A DNA stretch of 64,000 nt from Shimia biformata (lineage in GTDB: Bacteria > Pseudomonadota > Alphaproteobacteria > Rhodobacterales > Rhodobacteraceae): the NCBI RefSeq assembly GCF_016888515.1, contig NZ_JAFEJK010000001.1, positions 2,513,475 to 2,577,474 on the forward strand, read 5' to 3'. Position numbers and translations under genes: made by a program. The notes under the pieces were generated by a model, which was not told the origin of the DNA, did not search any database, and saw only the letters and a list, made by a program, of their open reading frames with translations. The first letter of the stretch is position 1, and each line of letters starts with the position of its first letter. Positions 40,242 through 48,743 of this stretch are shown here, piece after piece.

Positions 40242-40897
40242 TGGGTTGGCTCTTCTACACCGACCGCCGCGTCAAAACCTACGCGGAGGAGAAGGCAGAA
40301 ATCGCCCGGCTCTGCACCTTCGAGACGGATACCCGCAAGACATTGTTGCTCAAGGCCTGCAAGGTCGGCTCGACCTGGTATGCAGCTTTGAGGCTCACCA
40401 ACATCGATGGCGGACCGGTTGAAGACAGAACCTACGTGACCGATGCCGACGGGTCGATCACCTTCGGCGCCGTCTTCCTCACCCGCTATGACGAGGGCTG
40501 CTGGGGCTACAAGGACATGGAGGAGAGCGTCGGCCCGGTCGAGTCCCGCGCGCCGCTCAGCCTTCTGGTGTTGCTCTCCGAGTTGAAGGATCCCGACAGC
40601 TATGCCCATGCTTGGCGTCAGCGCTGCCGCGATTGGGCGGCAATCCCGGACTACGACGAGGGTGACAAGATCAAACTGGCCTCACCGGTAACGCTGACCG
40701 ATGGCAGCACCTGCCAGATCGTGACCGCCACCCATTACCGGCGCGGAGGGCAAAAGCGTCGCTGCTACCGCATCGAGGAGACAGGCGACCTCGTGCGTCT
40801 GTCGAAAGCCTCGCTCGCCGGGTCCGAACTCCTCAGCTCGGCGAAGAGTGCGGCGAGTCCGGTTCTGGCCGAATTTTTCGCCGGGAAGGGGTCCTGA
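40241..40897 (+). CDS. DUF6927-like hypothetical protein
   Basis: 218 aa. It starts MGWLFYTDRRVKTYAEEKAE with a GTG that overlaps the upstream TAG. A mid-segment YDEGCWGYKDMEESVGPVES is distinctive, and I associate this pattern with DUF6927 from memory, without a search. It appears soluble and basic at the end. A terminator-like hairpin follows before the large helicase gene. Confidence 0.68.
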   Translation: MGWLFYTDRRVKTYAEEKAEIARLCTFETDTRKTLLLKACKVGSTWYAALRLTNIDGGPVEDRTYVTDADGSITFGAVFLTRYDEGCWGYKDMEESVGPVESRAPLSLLVLLSELKDPDSYAHAWRQRCRDWAAIPDYDEGDKIKLASPVTLTDGSTCQIVTATHYRRGGQKRRCYRIEETGDLVRLSKASLAGSELLSSAKSAASPVLAEFFAGKGS

Positions 40898-40930
40898 CCG
40901 CCGGCAGCGACGTCATCTGTCCGGCCTTGA

Positions 40931-40967
40931 GCCGCCTCCGCGCGTTTGAAAGCGCAGAGGCGGCTTT
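40931..40967 (+). terminator. Hairpin terminator before the strawberry-notch gene
   Basis: GCCGCCTC (40931-40938) pairs with GAGGCGGC (40957-40964), enclosing an inner GCGC/GCGC stem, followed by TTTC. It sits 34 nt after the stop of the upstream gene and 43 nt before the next start. Confidence 0.6.
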
Positions 40968-41009
40968 CTGTCCTGTCGGACCCACAACCTGACTCAAAGG
41001 ACAGACGAT

Positions 41010-44000
41010 ATGGACAACCGAAGCCTGGCACTCGCACGCGATTTCCCATCGAAACCTCACCTTCTGCAGGCCATTCGCCTGATCGGCAGCGAGATTGAGA
41101 AGCAACCGCTCAAGAGCTCATCGCTCGCTCGGATCATGCGCGAGACTTTCGGTGGCAGCGATGCCGGCGGCGCGTGGTCCTGGCGCATGGCCTATGACCT
41201 GATGCAGGCCGCCACGGTGACGACGATCATGCAGGACAGCGGTTCGGACGTGCTCGCGACGGCCAGATTGCTCGCCTCACGGCTCCTGACGGAGACCCGG
41301 CGCTCCGAGCAGCAAATCCGTCTGCAACAGTTCTCGACGCCGCTGCCCTTTGCGGCACTGGTAATACGCGCAGCCGCCATTCGCCCCGGCGAAACCGTCC
41401 TCGAACCTTCCGCCGGGACCGGCGCGCTGGCTGGTTTTGCCGTGCGCGCGGGTGGCAAACCGATGCTGAACGAGATCGATCCCTTCCGCAGGGCGCTTCT
41501 CGAGGCGACCATTGACACGCAGGTGACCGGCTTCGACGCGGAACATATTGATGATCTCCTGACGGTGCCCGACCTTCCCGGTGTCATCGTGATGAACCCA
41601 CCCTTCGCCTCTTCGGTCGATCGCTCGCGGGACAGGCACATCGCGGCGAAACATCTGATCTCCGCGGCTAAGCGCCTCGCGCCGGGCGGGCGTCTCGTGG
41701 CAATCATGCCGATGGGATTTTCGCCGGAACGGGACGCGGCCCATTGGTCACGGGCCTCGGCCATCGCAAAGCCGCGCCTAGCGCTCACGATCCCTGTCCA
41801 CGTTTACCGCAAACTCGGCACCACGGTGGAAACCCAGCTCATGGTCTTCGACAAGGTGCAGGAGGAGATCGAGATCGTCCGTGCCATGGTCGACGATCTG
41901 GACGCGGCGCGCCAAATCATCGATGACATCGCCGCAACCCGCACTGCCACTCCCTCGATCCAAACCGGTGCGCAGTTTCGGACTGGGTCGCGCCGGGTCG
42001 GTGTCCCTGTTGCACGTCAGCGCCCAATCGCCCAAGCGGCGTCTGCCAAACCCAAATCGCATGCCGCCATCCCGCTGGCCTTCACCTGCCTCGACACACC
42101 CCGCGAAAACACCCCGGTCTCGGACATCTACGCTCGCTACCGCCCGCAGCGGATTGAGATCACGGGGGCTCAGGAACATCCCACGCCGCTCGTCGAGAGT
42201 ATTGCCATGGCCTCGGTCGCGCCCCCGGTTCCGTCGAATGAAGCCGCCTCGGACCTGCGGCTGCCTGGCCATCTGATCGAGGGGGGTCATCTTTCCGAGG
42301 CCCAGCTCGAGACCATCCTGATGGCAAACGACGCCCACGGGCGCGACCTGCCGGGCAGGTTCACGATCGACGAAGACCAGTCCCGGATGACCCGCGCCGA
42401 TGATAATCCAGAGGCGTACGCCTATCGGCTCGGTTACTTCCTCGGCGACGGCACCGGCTGCGGCAAGGGCCGCGAATGCGCCGGGCTCATCCTGGCGAAC
42501 TGGCTCGCGGGTCGGCGCAAGGCGGTCTGGATCTCCAAATCCGCCACGCTCATCGAGGACGCAGTCCGCGACTGGACCGACCTCGGCGGCTCGCCCGCCG
42601 ACATCCAGCCGCTCTCCAAATGGAAGCCTGACCAGCCTATCTCCATGGGCGATGGCATCCTTTTTGTGACCTACGCGACACTCCGGTCCGCAGGCAAATG
42701 CGGGATGACCCGGTTGAGCCAGGTTCTGGGCTGGATGGGCGACGGGTTCGACGGCGTGCTGGCTTTTGATGAGGCCCACGCCATGCAGAACGCCGCGGGG
42801 TCCGACGCGGGCAGGGGGGTCAAACCCTCCCAGCAGGGTCTCGCCGGGCTGCGTCTGCAGCTCGCCACGCCCCGGGCGCGGGTCTTTTATGTCTCGGCGA
42901 CCGGGGCCACCAGCGTGCAGAACCTGGCCTATGCCTCCCGCCTCGGACTCTGGGGTCAGGGTCCGGACTATCCCTTCCCGAGCCGGGAGAGCTTTGTCTC
43001 GGCAATGGAGGCCGGAGGCGTTGCCGCGATGGAAGTCGTGGCGCGCGACCTCAAAACGCTCGGATTCTACACCGCGCGGGCGCTCAGCTTCGATGGTGTG
43101 GAATATGACGTGCTCGAACATGCGCTGACACCGGCGCAGATCGAGATCTATGACGCCTATGCCGGGGCATTCCGGACGATCCACCATAATCTCGAGGCGG
43201 CGCTGACCGCGACCGGGGTCAATGATGCCTCCGGTCAGACGAACGCCTCTGCCGCGAAGGCCTCGGCCAAATCCCGCTTCGAGAGCACCAAGCAGCGCTT
43301 CTTCAACCACCTTCTGATGGGCATGAAAGCCCCGACCGTCATCCGTGCCATTGAAGATGATTTGGCCGAGGGATTTGCCTGCGTCATCCAGGTGGTCTCG
43401 ACGGGCGAGAGCCTGTTGAAGCGACGGCTCGAGGCGATGGACCCCGAAGACGAGCTGGTCGAGGGGGCGTTGACGCCTCGGGATTATGTGCTCTCCTACC
43501 TCGAACAGGCCTTCCCGATCCATGCCCAGAAGATCGTGGAGATCGACGGGAACATGGTCGCGGAGCCGCTGCGGGATGCGAATGGCGCCCTGGTTGTCTC
43601 CCGCGAGGCCGAGGCCTTGCGCGATGAGGCAATGATAGAGCTGATGTCCCTGGCGCCGATCCCTTCGGCGCTGGACCAGATCCTCTGGGCCTTCGGGGAT
43701 GAGGTCGTGGCCGAGGTGACAGGGCGCTCCATCCGCCCCCTGAAAGCCAGCGAAGGTGCCCTCTTCATCGAGAAGCGGTCCGCCAGCAGTAATTCTTCTG
43801 AAACCCGGGCCTTCATGGATGGCGAGAAGGACATCCTGATCTTCTCCGATGCCGGCGGGACGGGCCGGTCCTATCATGCCGCTCAAACGGCCAAGAACCA
43901 GAAACGGCGACGGCACTACCTGCTGGAGCCCGGTTGGCGGGCCGATGCCGCGATCCAGGGGCTCGGCCGCACGCATCGTTCGGCTCAGGTCAGCGCGCCT

Positions 44001-45269
44001 TTCTTCCGGGTCTGCACCTCGGATGTGCACGGCGAGAAACGCTTCACCTCCACGATCGCCCGACGGCTTGATCAGCTGGGCGCCCTCACCAAGGGCCAGC
44101 GCGAGACCGGCTCCCAGGGCATGTTCCGCGAGGAGGACAATCTCGAAAGCCCGATCGCAAGGGGTGCGCTGCGAGGCTATTACGCCGATCTCGCCGCCGG
44201 GCGCGCGGCGGCCATGAGCTACGAACAGTTCAGCGATTGGACAGCTCTTCGACTGATCGACCAGGACGGCGTGCTCCTGGAAGAGTTGCCGCCGATCCAG
44301 CGCTTCCTCAACCGTGTCCTGGCGCTGCCGATCCACATGCAGAATGCACTTTTTGTCGAGTTCATGAGCCGGATTGCCGATCAGACCGAGCGGGCGCGGG
44401 CTGCAGGCACACTCGATCTCGGCGTCGAGACATTGCGCGGCGAGAGGATCGAGCAGGTCTCGACCGAGGATCTCTGGACCTGTCCGCGCTCCGGAGCGGT
44501 GACACGGATCATCGGACTGGAGGTGACGGACCCCGTCCATATCCTCTCCGCAGAAGAAGCTTTGGACCGGAACCCCGACAAGCTGCCAATGATCAACAGT
44601 GCCTCGGGACGTGCGGCGCTGATCTCCTCGCGTCCGATGCAGATGTATGACGAAGAGATCGTCACGCTCATGCGCAAGGTGACCCGGCCAAGCGGGTCCA
44701 CCTATGTCGAGGAAGGGAAGTTCCAGGCCTCCGCCTGGGAAGAGATCGAAAAGCCCGAGTTCCGCCGCCTCTGGGACGAGGAGGCCAACAGCCTGCCGAA
44801 GGTGACCACGACGAAGCTATACCTGCTGACCGGGCTGCTGTTGCCGATCTGGAAGGATATCCCCTCGGGCAACGAACGCATCTACCGCGTCACACCTGAG
44901 GCACAGACAGCGATGATCGGCCGGACCGTCAGCGAGGACGGCGCCGCGGCCCTGCGTGCGCGGTTCATGGTCGGCACCCCGAAAACCCCGCGGGACATGC
45001 TGACGGCCGCGCTCGGATCCACCGCGCCGGTCGATCTGGGACGCGGCCTCACGCTCACCCGCCGCCGGGTCGCGGGCGCGGCCCGTCTCGAGATCGACGG
45101 GGCCGACCGGGGCACGATCGACGGGTTGAAGGCCCTGGGGTGTTTCACCGAGATCATCGCCTTCCAGCTTCGGGTCTTCGTGCCCCACGGGGAGGGCGTC
45201 GATACCGCTGCGATCCTCGGCCGGATCGTGGCGGACGGATCAGCCTCCAGGGCTGATCGCGCCGCCTGA
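41010..45269 (+). CDS. Strawberry-notch-like helicase with methyltransferase-like N-terminal domain
   Basis: 1419 aa. The N-terminal Rossmann methyltransferase-like domain has VLEPSAGTGALAGFA near residue 131 and MNPPFASS near 195, an N6-adenine-type signature. The middle and C-terminal parts form an SF2 helicase of the strawberry-notch group, with a modified Walker A DGTGCGKGRECAG (~478), a DEAH box FDEAHAMQN (~586), a motif DAGGTGRSYHA (~950) and an arginine-finger region LGRTHRSAQ (~987). Such proteins are common on alphaproteobacterial plasmids and some phages, and a role in protecting or remodelling incoming DNA is proposed but unproven. It stands alone between hairpins. Confidence 0.87.
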   Translation: MDNRSLALARDFPSKPHLLQAIRLIGSEIEKQPLKSSSLARIMRETFGGSDAGGAWSWRMAYDLMQAATVTTIMQDSGSDVLATARLLASRLLTETRRSEQQIRLQQFSTPLPFAALVIRAAAIRPGETVLEPSAGTGALAGFAVRAGGKPMLNEIDPFRRALLEATIDTQVTGFDAEHIDDLLTVPDLPGVIVMNPPFASSVDRSRDRHIAAKHLISAAKRLAPGGRLVAIMPMGFSPERDAAHWSRASAIAKPRLALTIPVHVYRKLGTTVETQLMVFDKVQEEIEIVRAMVDDLDAARQIIDDIAATRTATPSIQTGAQFRTGSRRVGVPVARQRPIAQAASAKPKSHAAIPLAFTCLDTPRENTPVSDIYARYRPQRIEITGAQEHPTPLVESIAMASVAPPVPSNEAASDLRLPGHLIEGGHLSEAQLETILMANDAHGRDLPGRFTIDEDQSRMTRADDNPEAYAYRLGYFLGDGTGCGKGRECAGLILANWLAGRRKAVWISKSATLIEDAVRDWTDLGGSPADIQPLSKWKPDQPISMGDGILFVTYATLRSAGKCGMTRLSQVLGWMGDGFDGVLAFDEAHAMQNAAGSDAGRGVKPSQQGLAGLRLQLATPRARVFYVSATGATSVQNLAYASRLGLWGQGPDYPFPSRESFVSAMEAGGVAAMEVVARDLKTLGFYTARALSFDGVEYDVLEHALTPAQIEIYDAYAGAFRTIHHNLEAALTATGVNDASGQTNASAAKASAKSRFESTKQRFFNHLLMGMKAPTVIRAIEDDLAEGFACVIQVVSTGESLLKRRLEAMDPEDELVEGALTPRDYVLSYLEQAFPIHAQKIVEIDGNMVAEPLRDANGALVVSREAEALRDEAMIELMSLAPIPSALDQILWAFGDEVVAEVTGRSIRPLKASEGALFIEKRSASSNSSETRAFMDGEKDILIFSDAGGTGRSYHAAQTAKNQKRRRHYLLEPGWRADAAIQGLGRTHRSAQVSAPFFRVCTSDVHGEKRFTSTIARRLDQLGALTKGQRETGSQGMFREEDNLESPIARGALRGYYADLAAGRAAAMSYEQFSDWTALRLIDQDGVLLEELPPIQRFLNRVLALPIHMQNALFVEFMSRIADQTERARAAGTLDLGVETLRGERIEQVSTEDLWTCPRSGAVTRIIGLEVTDPVHILSAEEALDRNPDKLPMINSASGRAALISSRPMQMYDEEIVTLMRKVTRPSGSTYVEEGKFQASAWEEIEKPEFRRLWDEEANSLPKVTTTKLYLLTGLLLPIWKDIPSGNERIYRVTPEAQTAMIGRTVSEDGAAALRARFMVGTPKTPRDMLTAALGSTAPVDLGRGLTLTRRRVAGAARLEIDGADRGTIDGLKALGCFTEIIAFQLRVFVPHGEGVDTAAILGRIVADGSASRADRAA

Positions 45270-45296
45270 AAGGAAAAGCGGGCCTTGGGTCGGGGG
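45267..45296 (+). repeat. Shared leader motif, copy before the DUF6878-like gene
   Basis: TGAAAGGAAAAGCGGGCCTT then GGGTCGGGGG, overlapping the stop codon of the strawberry-notch gene. It shares the first 13 nt with the copy at 37007. Confidence 0.5.
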
Positions 45297-45394
45297 AACG
45301 CGGAAGGGTGCTTTGCCCCCTCGCGTTCCGCCGCCGTGGCGTGTCTCCAGACCCCTCGGCGCCTTCCCCAATCCCAGACAAGAGGACGAGACCC

Positions 45395-45781
45395 ATGACC
45401 AACTCCGAGACCACCTTTGCCGAGACGATGGCAAAGTGGCAGGCCGAGCGCGAAGCCGCCAACAAGGCCACCCGAAACGAGCTGCTCCCGCAATTGCGAG
45501 GCCTCGGCATCACCGAGGTCACCGCCGAATACGAAGGCTACGGCGATTCCGGCAATATCGAAGACGTAACGGTGCAGCCCGCAGGCATTGCGCTCCCTGA
45601 CGAACTCTGCACGAAGGTTGGCGACTTCGCCTGGTCCGTCGCCTATCACCAGCATCCCGGCTTCGAGAACAACGAGGGCGGCTACGGCACGCTGACCTGG
45701 GATGTCATCGCCGACAGCATCACCCTCGATCATGCCGACCGCTACGTTGAATGCTCCCACAGTTTCGATGAGGGCCTGTGA
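45395..45781 (+). CDS. DUF6878-like hypothetical protein
   Basis: 128 aa. MAKWQAEREAANKATRNELL, then EVTAEYEGYGDSGNIEDVTV and AYHQHPGFENNEGGYGTLTW. The acidic, glycine-rich middle and the HPGFENNEGGYG motif are those I recall for DUF6878. Its stop lies 1 nt before the start of the next gene. The function is unknown. Confidence 0.72.
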   Translation: MTNSETTFAETMAKWQAEREAANKATRNELLPQLRGLGITEVTAEYEGYGDSGNIEDVTVQPAGIALPDELCTKVGDFAWSVAYHQHPGFENNEGGYGTLTWDVIADSITLDHADRYVECSHSFDEGL

Positions 45782-45782
45782 C

Positions 45783-46223
45783 ATGGCCCATCCCCTCCAT
45801 CATGCCGAAAGTTCCGCCCGGAAGTATGGCGGAACGCCATCCGACTATCAGGCCGTTCACGACTGGTTCGATGCCTCAAAGGAGCATCTCGCCATCTTCA
45901 CCCACCGTGCTCTGCGCCATCACACGCAAGGCATCTTCGAGGCCGAACGTGTCTTCGGGCTCTCCCTCACCAACGGGGCGGGGCGCGAGATTCCCATCCG
46001 CTGGATCGGCGAGCAGCATGTCCGCGAAGACTGTCAGGGCCGCATTCCGAGCCTCGCCGACTGGCTCGGACGGATCCAGCCCGAGCCCTGGATGGCCAAC
46101 GGGCAGATCGACCGGCAAGCGCATGAGCCCGTCGGCGATCCGCGCACGAAATGGCTGGCCGAGGTGGCTGGGGGCAAGACGATCCTCGGCCTCAAGGACT
46201 GGATGGAGGCGAGGGGATCATGA
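45783..46223 (+). CDS. DUF6915-like hypothetical protein
   Basis: 146 aa. HHAESSARKYGGTPSDYQAV, then HDWFDASKEHLAIFTHRALR and RWIGEQHVREDCQGRIPSLA. Histidine-rich spacing in HDWFDASKEH...THRALRHH suggests metal binding (inference). The stop overlaps the ATG of the broken DUF5983-like gene. It is co-transcribed with its upstream neighbour. Confidence 0.72.
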   Translation: MAHPLHHAESSARKYGGTPSDYQAVHDWFDASKEHLAIFTHRALRHHTQGIFEAERVFGLSLTNGAGREIPIRWIGEQHVREDCQGRIPSLADWLGRIQPEPWMANGQIDRQAHEPVGDPRTKWLAEVAGGKTILGLKDWMEARGS

Positions 46224-46501
46224 TGCGCAACGTTCGCAGGTTCTACGATTGCAGCACCGCACATCTGCCTGAATAAACCGTCCAGGCTATCGAGAACGGG
46301 CTCTTTGCCAAATCGCCGAGCATGCAGAATGAGTATGGCTGGCTGTTCTCCGTCCCTGTAACCCTCGCCGACATGCCGGAAGGCGTCGACTGCGACGCCT
46401 TCAAGGCGGTCATGGCGTTGGCGATGGATGCCGGGTGTGACTACGTCCTCTTCGATCGAGACGTCCCGCCAGCCCCCTATCTCGAGGTCTTCGACTGGTA
46501 G
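46220..46501 (+). pseudogene. DUF5983-like protein interrupted by an in-frame stop
   Basis: The frame from ATG 46220 reads MMRNVRRFYDCSTAHLPE, then TAA at 46274-46276, then continues TVQAIENGLFAKSPSMQNEY to a natural stop at 46499-46501. FYDCSTAHLPE is the DUF5983 N-terminal signature. Codon use stays good after the stop, so this is a single nonsense change in an otherwise intact 93-codon gene, or a sequencing error. Confidence 0.7.
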
Positions 46502-46519
46502 GTCAATCGCGGTTGCACA

Positions 46520-46553
46520 GAGGCCCGATCCACGGATCGGGCCTCTCTTGTTT
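46520..46553 (+). terminator. Hairpin terminator after the DUF5983-like gene
   Basis: GAGGCCCGATC (46520-46530) and GATCGGGCCTC (46535-46545) form an 11-bp perfect stem with a 4-nt loop, followed by TCTTGTTT. It is a strong intrinsic terminator. Confidence 0.8.
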
Positions 46554-46582
46554 CCAACACCAATACTGAAATGGAGATCCGG

Positions 46583-46861
46583 ATGAACGTCGCGGAGATA
46601 AAGCTCGCCGTGGATGCCGGCAAATCCGTCCACTGGGCGAATGAGGGGTATCGGGTGCATCGGGACGGCCTTGGCCAATACCTCATAACCTTTGTGCCGA
46701 ACGGCAGCACGATCGGGTTGACCGACCGGAGCGGCCGTAGGCTGAACGGAGCCGAGGCCGACTTCTTCATATCGGAGCCGGGCCATGATGGCGCGACAGC
46801 GCAGGGGAGGGTGGTGCGCGGGGCGACGTCGGACACCTCGTCTACCGCCGGGCCGGGCTGA
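46583..46861 (+). CDS. Small plasmid hypothetical protein
   Basis: 92 aa. MNVAEIKLAVDAGKSVHWAN, then GYRVHRDGLGQYLITFVPNG and STIGLTDRSGR. The start at 46583 is preferred over 46571 because GGAG lies 6 nt upstream. No domain is recognised; the pattern resembles small plasmid proteins that annotate as hypothetical. The tail after residue 70 is low-complexity. Confidence 0.6.
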   Translation: MNVAEIKLAVDAGKSVHWANEGYRVHRDGLGQYLITFVPNGSTIGLTDRSGRRLNGAEADFFISEPGHDGATAQGRVVRGATSDTSSTAGPG

Positions 46862-46869
46862 CGGGCAGG

Positions 46870-46901
46870 AGAGAAAGGAAAGAGGGCTTTGTGGTTTTGC
46901 G
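46870..46901 (+). repeat. Shared leader motif, copy before the tandem DUF736 gene
   Basis: GAGAAAGGAAAGAGGGCTTT then GTGGTTTTGCG, about 80 nt upstream of the start codon. It resembles the copies at 35898 (…CTTTGGGTTTTGCC) and 37007. Confidence 0.45.
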
Positions 46902-46978
46902 ATCCCATGAGGGGTCGAAAAGCAATCCCGCGTGCTCTGGCCAAGTGCCGGGCAGCGGCAAACCCAAGGAGAAGACCT

Positions 46979-47707
46979 ATGTTCGCAGGAACCCTGACCA
47001 AGAATGCCGAAACCGCAGCCACCGCCTATTCCGGCATGATCCATTCGACCCGGTTTGACATCGCCATCCAGCTCGAGACTCGGACGAAGATGTCCGAGCG
47101 AAGCCCGGACTATGATGTGACGGCGGTGAACAAGTCGGGCCGCAAGGTGCGCATCGGCACGGCCTGGAACGAGACCGGCAACACCACCGGTAACCATTAC
47201 ATCTCGATGCAGATCGATGTCGGCCTCGGGCCCTTCCGGGTCAACGCCGTGCAGACCAAGGAAGCACGCGAAGCGATGACCGGTGAATTCGAGATCATCC
47301 CGCTGGTCTCGAACGGTGCGATGAAGTCCGGTTCGATCTCGGGCGAGTTGACGGCGATGGATGCAGACAACGCCTTTGCCGGTTACATCGCCAACATGAT
47401 GTTTGACCTCGACTTCATGCTCATCGAGAACGAGTTCAAGACCGAGGAGACCCATCCCGACTACCGGATCGAGGTCAGCTCGCCCAAGGGCCACCCGATC
47501 CGCGTCGGCTCGGCCTGGATGGCGAAGAGCAACCGGACCGGCAACGACTATGTCTCGCTCCTCATCAACACGCCCGATGGCGATCTGCGGGTGAACGCCG
47601 TGCAGAACGAGGAGCAGCGCGGCGGCCAGACCTTCTCGATCATTCCCTTCGTCGAGAGTGCAGGCCAGGACCGGTCGGACAACGCCGGGCTCGCCCTGGT
47701 CGGCTGA
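46979..47707 (+). CDS. Tandem DUF736-type protein
   Basis: 242 aa containing two copies of a DUF736-like unit. The first has RKVRIGTAWNETGNTTGNHY and DVGLGPFRVNAVQ; the second has HPIRVGSAWMAKSNRTGNDY and DGDLRVNAVQN. The repeated IG(T/S)AW...TGN(H/D)Y...(F/L)RVNAVQ leaves little doubt about internal duplication. AACCCAAGGAGAAGACCT precedes the ATG, the same leader end as the single-domain DUF736 gene. The function is unknown. Confidence 0.75.
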   Translation: MFAGTLTKNAETAATAYSGMIHSTRFDIAIQLETRTKMSERSPDYDVTAVNKSGRKVRIGTAWNETGNTTGNHYISMQIDVGLGPFRVNAVQTKEAREAMTGEFEIIPLVSNGAMKSGSISGELTAMDADNAFAGYIANMMFDLDFMLIENEFKTEETHPDYRIEVSSPKGHPIRVGSAWMAKSNRTGNDYVSLLINTPDGDLRVNAVQNEEQRGGQTFSIIPFVESAGQDRSDNAGLALVG

Positions 47708-47731
47708 CAGGCAGCGACTGCTACAGAACTG

Positions 47732-47756
47732 GCGCCCCGGGCAACCGGGGCGCTTT
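47732..47756 (+). terminator. Hairpin terminator after the tandem DUF736 gene
   Basis: GCGCCCCGG (47732-47740) and CCGGGGCGC (47745-47753) with a GCAA loop, followed by TTTCGCC. The nine-bp GC stem starts 24 nt after the stop. Confidence 0.8.
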
Positions 47757-47859
47757 CGCCCGTGCAGGCCTGATCCTCCTCCCAAAACGGCCTGACGGGG
47801 TGGTGCCGGTCCTGTCTCCGACCGGCCCGCGCCTCCTGTCCCCAAGAGGCAGGTCCCGC

Positions 47860-47893
47860 GAGGGGAGCCGCAGTGACGCGGCTCCCCTCTTTT
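47860..47893 (+). terminator. Strong hairpin directly upstream of the gene at 47923
   Basis: GAGGGGAGCCGC (47860-47871) pairs with GCGGCTCCCCTC (47878-47889) over a 6-nt loop, followed by TTTT. This is a perfect intrinsic terminator, but it lies only 30 nt before a start codon and over 150 nt after the previous gene. It may therefore be an attenuator in the leader of the next gene. Confidence 0.75.
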
Positions 47894-47922
47894 CGTATCA
47901 CCTCATCAGTAGGACTAGACGC

Positions 47923-48153
47923 ATGTTCAATCTCACCCATCCCAAGCTGGTCACGCTCGCCGAGGCCGAAGGCTACGCAGAGGTCGTGGACTTCCTGGAG
48001 GACTATGCGCAGGGCAGCATCGTGCCCGCGATCTGCATGGCACCCGATTGCGACCACACCGCCGATCTCGAACCCGACCAGCGCGCCGGCTTCTGCGAGG
48101 CCTGTGGCCGCCCCACCATGAAATCCGGCCTCGTCATCGCAGGCATGAACTGA
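47923..48153 (+). CDS. Small cysteine-containing hypothetical protein
   Basis: 76 aa: MFNLTHPKLVTLAEAEGYAE, then ICMAPDCDHTADLEPDQRAG and FCEACGRPTMKSGL. C-x4-C and C-x2-C pairs (CMAPDC, CEAC) suggest a zinc knuckle. It lies downstream of the 47860 hairpin and upstream of radC. No family is recognised. Confidence 0.68.
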   Translation: MFNLTHPKLVTLAEAEGYAEVVDFLEDYAQGSIVPAICMAPDCDHTADLEPDQRAGFCEACGRPTMKSGLVIAGMN

Positions 48154-48193
48154 GCGGCGCTGGCCGCGATCCTCTCAAAAGATTGGAAACGAC

Positions 48194-48700
48194 ATGATAC
48201 AGCACGATCCCAAAAAGATCGCCGAACGAGGCGCATCCGGTTTCTCCGAAGCCGAGATCGCGACCATCGACGCCGCCCGCATCATCCTGCGCAGGCATGC
48301 CCGCTCGACCTCCGCACTGCAGTCCTGGACCATGCTGACCGACTACCTGGCTCTGAACGCCGTTCATGAACGGGTCGAGGTGTTTCGGGTGCTGCTTCTG
48401 GACCGGAAGAACAGGCTGATCCGCGACAGGGTCATGACTCGCGGCAGCATCGATCACGTCCCGGTCTATGTCAGCGAGGTGCTCCGCGCCGCCCTCGTTC
48501 TCGATGCCTCTGCCCTCATCCTCTGCCACAACCACCCCTCCGGCGATCCGCATCCGAGCCAGACCGACATCGAGCTCACCCGCAAGATCGTGGAGGCCTG
48601 CAAGGTGATGGAGATCGTGGTCCACGATCACATCATCGTCGGCTTCGGGCGGGAGAAGAACGCCTTCAGCATGCGGGCGGCAGGGATGTTGTCGGATTAA
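48194..48700 (+). CDS. radC: RadC-family JAB-domain protein
   Basis: 168 aa containing the JAMM metallo-isopeptidase-like domain: HVPVYVSEVLRAALVLDASA, then LILCHNHPSGDPHPSQTDIE with the HxH...S..D zinc-ligand pattern. The N-terminal helix-hairpin-helix of full-length RadC is largely missing. Plasmid RadC-like proteins are common near antirestriction and ssDNA genes. The DNA-repair role once claimed for RadC is not established. Confidence 0.88.
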   Translation: MIQHDPKKIAERGASGFSEAEIATIDAARIILRRHARSTSALQSWTMLTDYLALNAVHERVEVFRVLLLDRKNRLIRDRVMTRGSIDHVPVYVSEVLRAALVLDASALILCHNHPSGDPHPSQTDIELTRKIVEACKVMEIVVHDHIIVGFGREKNAFSMRAAGMLSD

Positions 48701-48743
48701 ATTCGCGCACTGAACGTCGCGCAGCTCCCTGGCAGTCGTATCG

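Noticed and set aside
41778-44540. 920-codon open frame on the minus strand
   Set aside because: Antisense shadow of the strawberry-notch gene. No motif, no ribosome-binding site, and the plus strand has clear helicase motifs.
46274-46276. Possible stop-codon readthrough in the DUF5983-like gene
   Set aside because: The stop is TAA, which is not used for selenocysteine or pyrrolysine, and no recoding signal is visible. A nonsense change or error is simpler.
46034-47845. 603-codon minus-strand frame spanning several small genes
   Set aside because: It crosses two strong terminators and several plus-strand genes with good starts, so it is coincidental.
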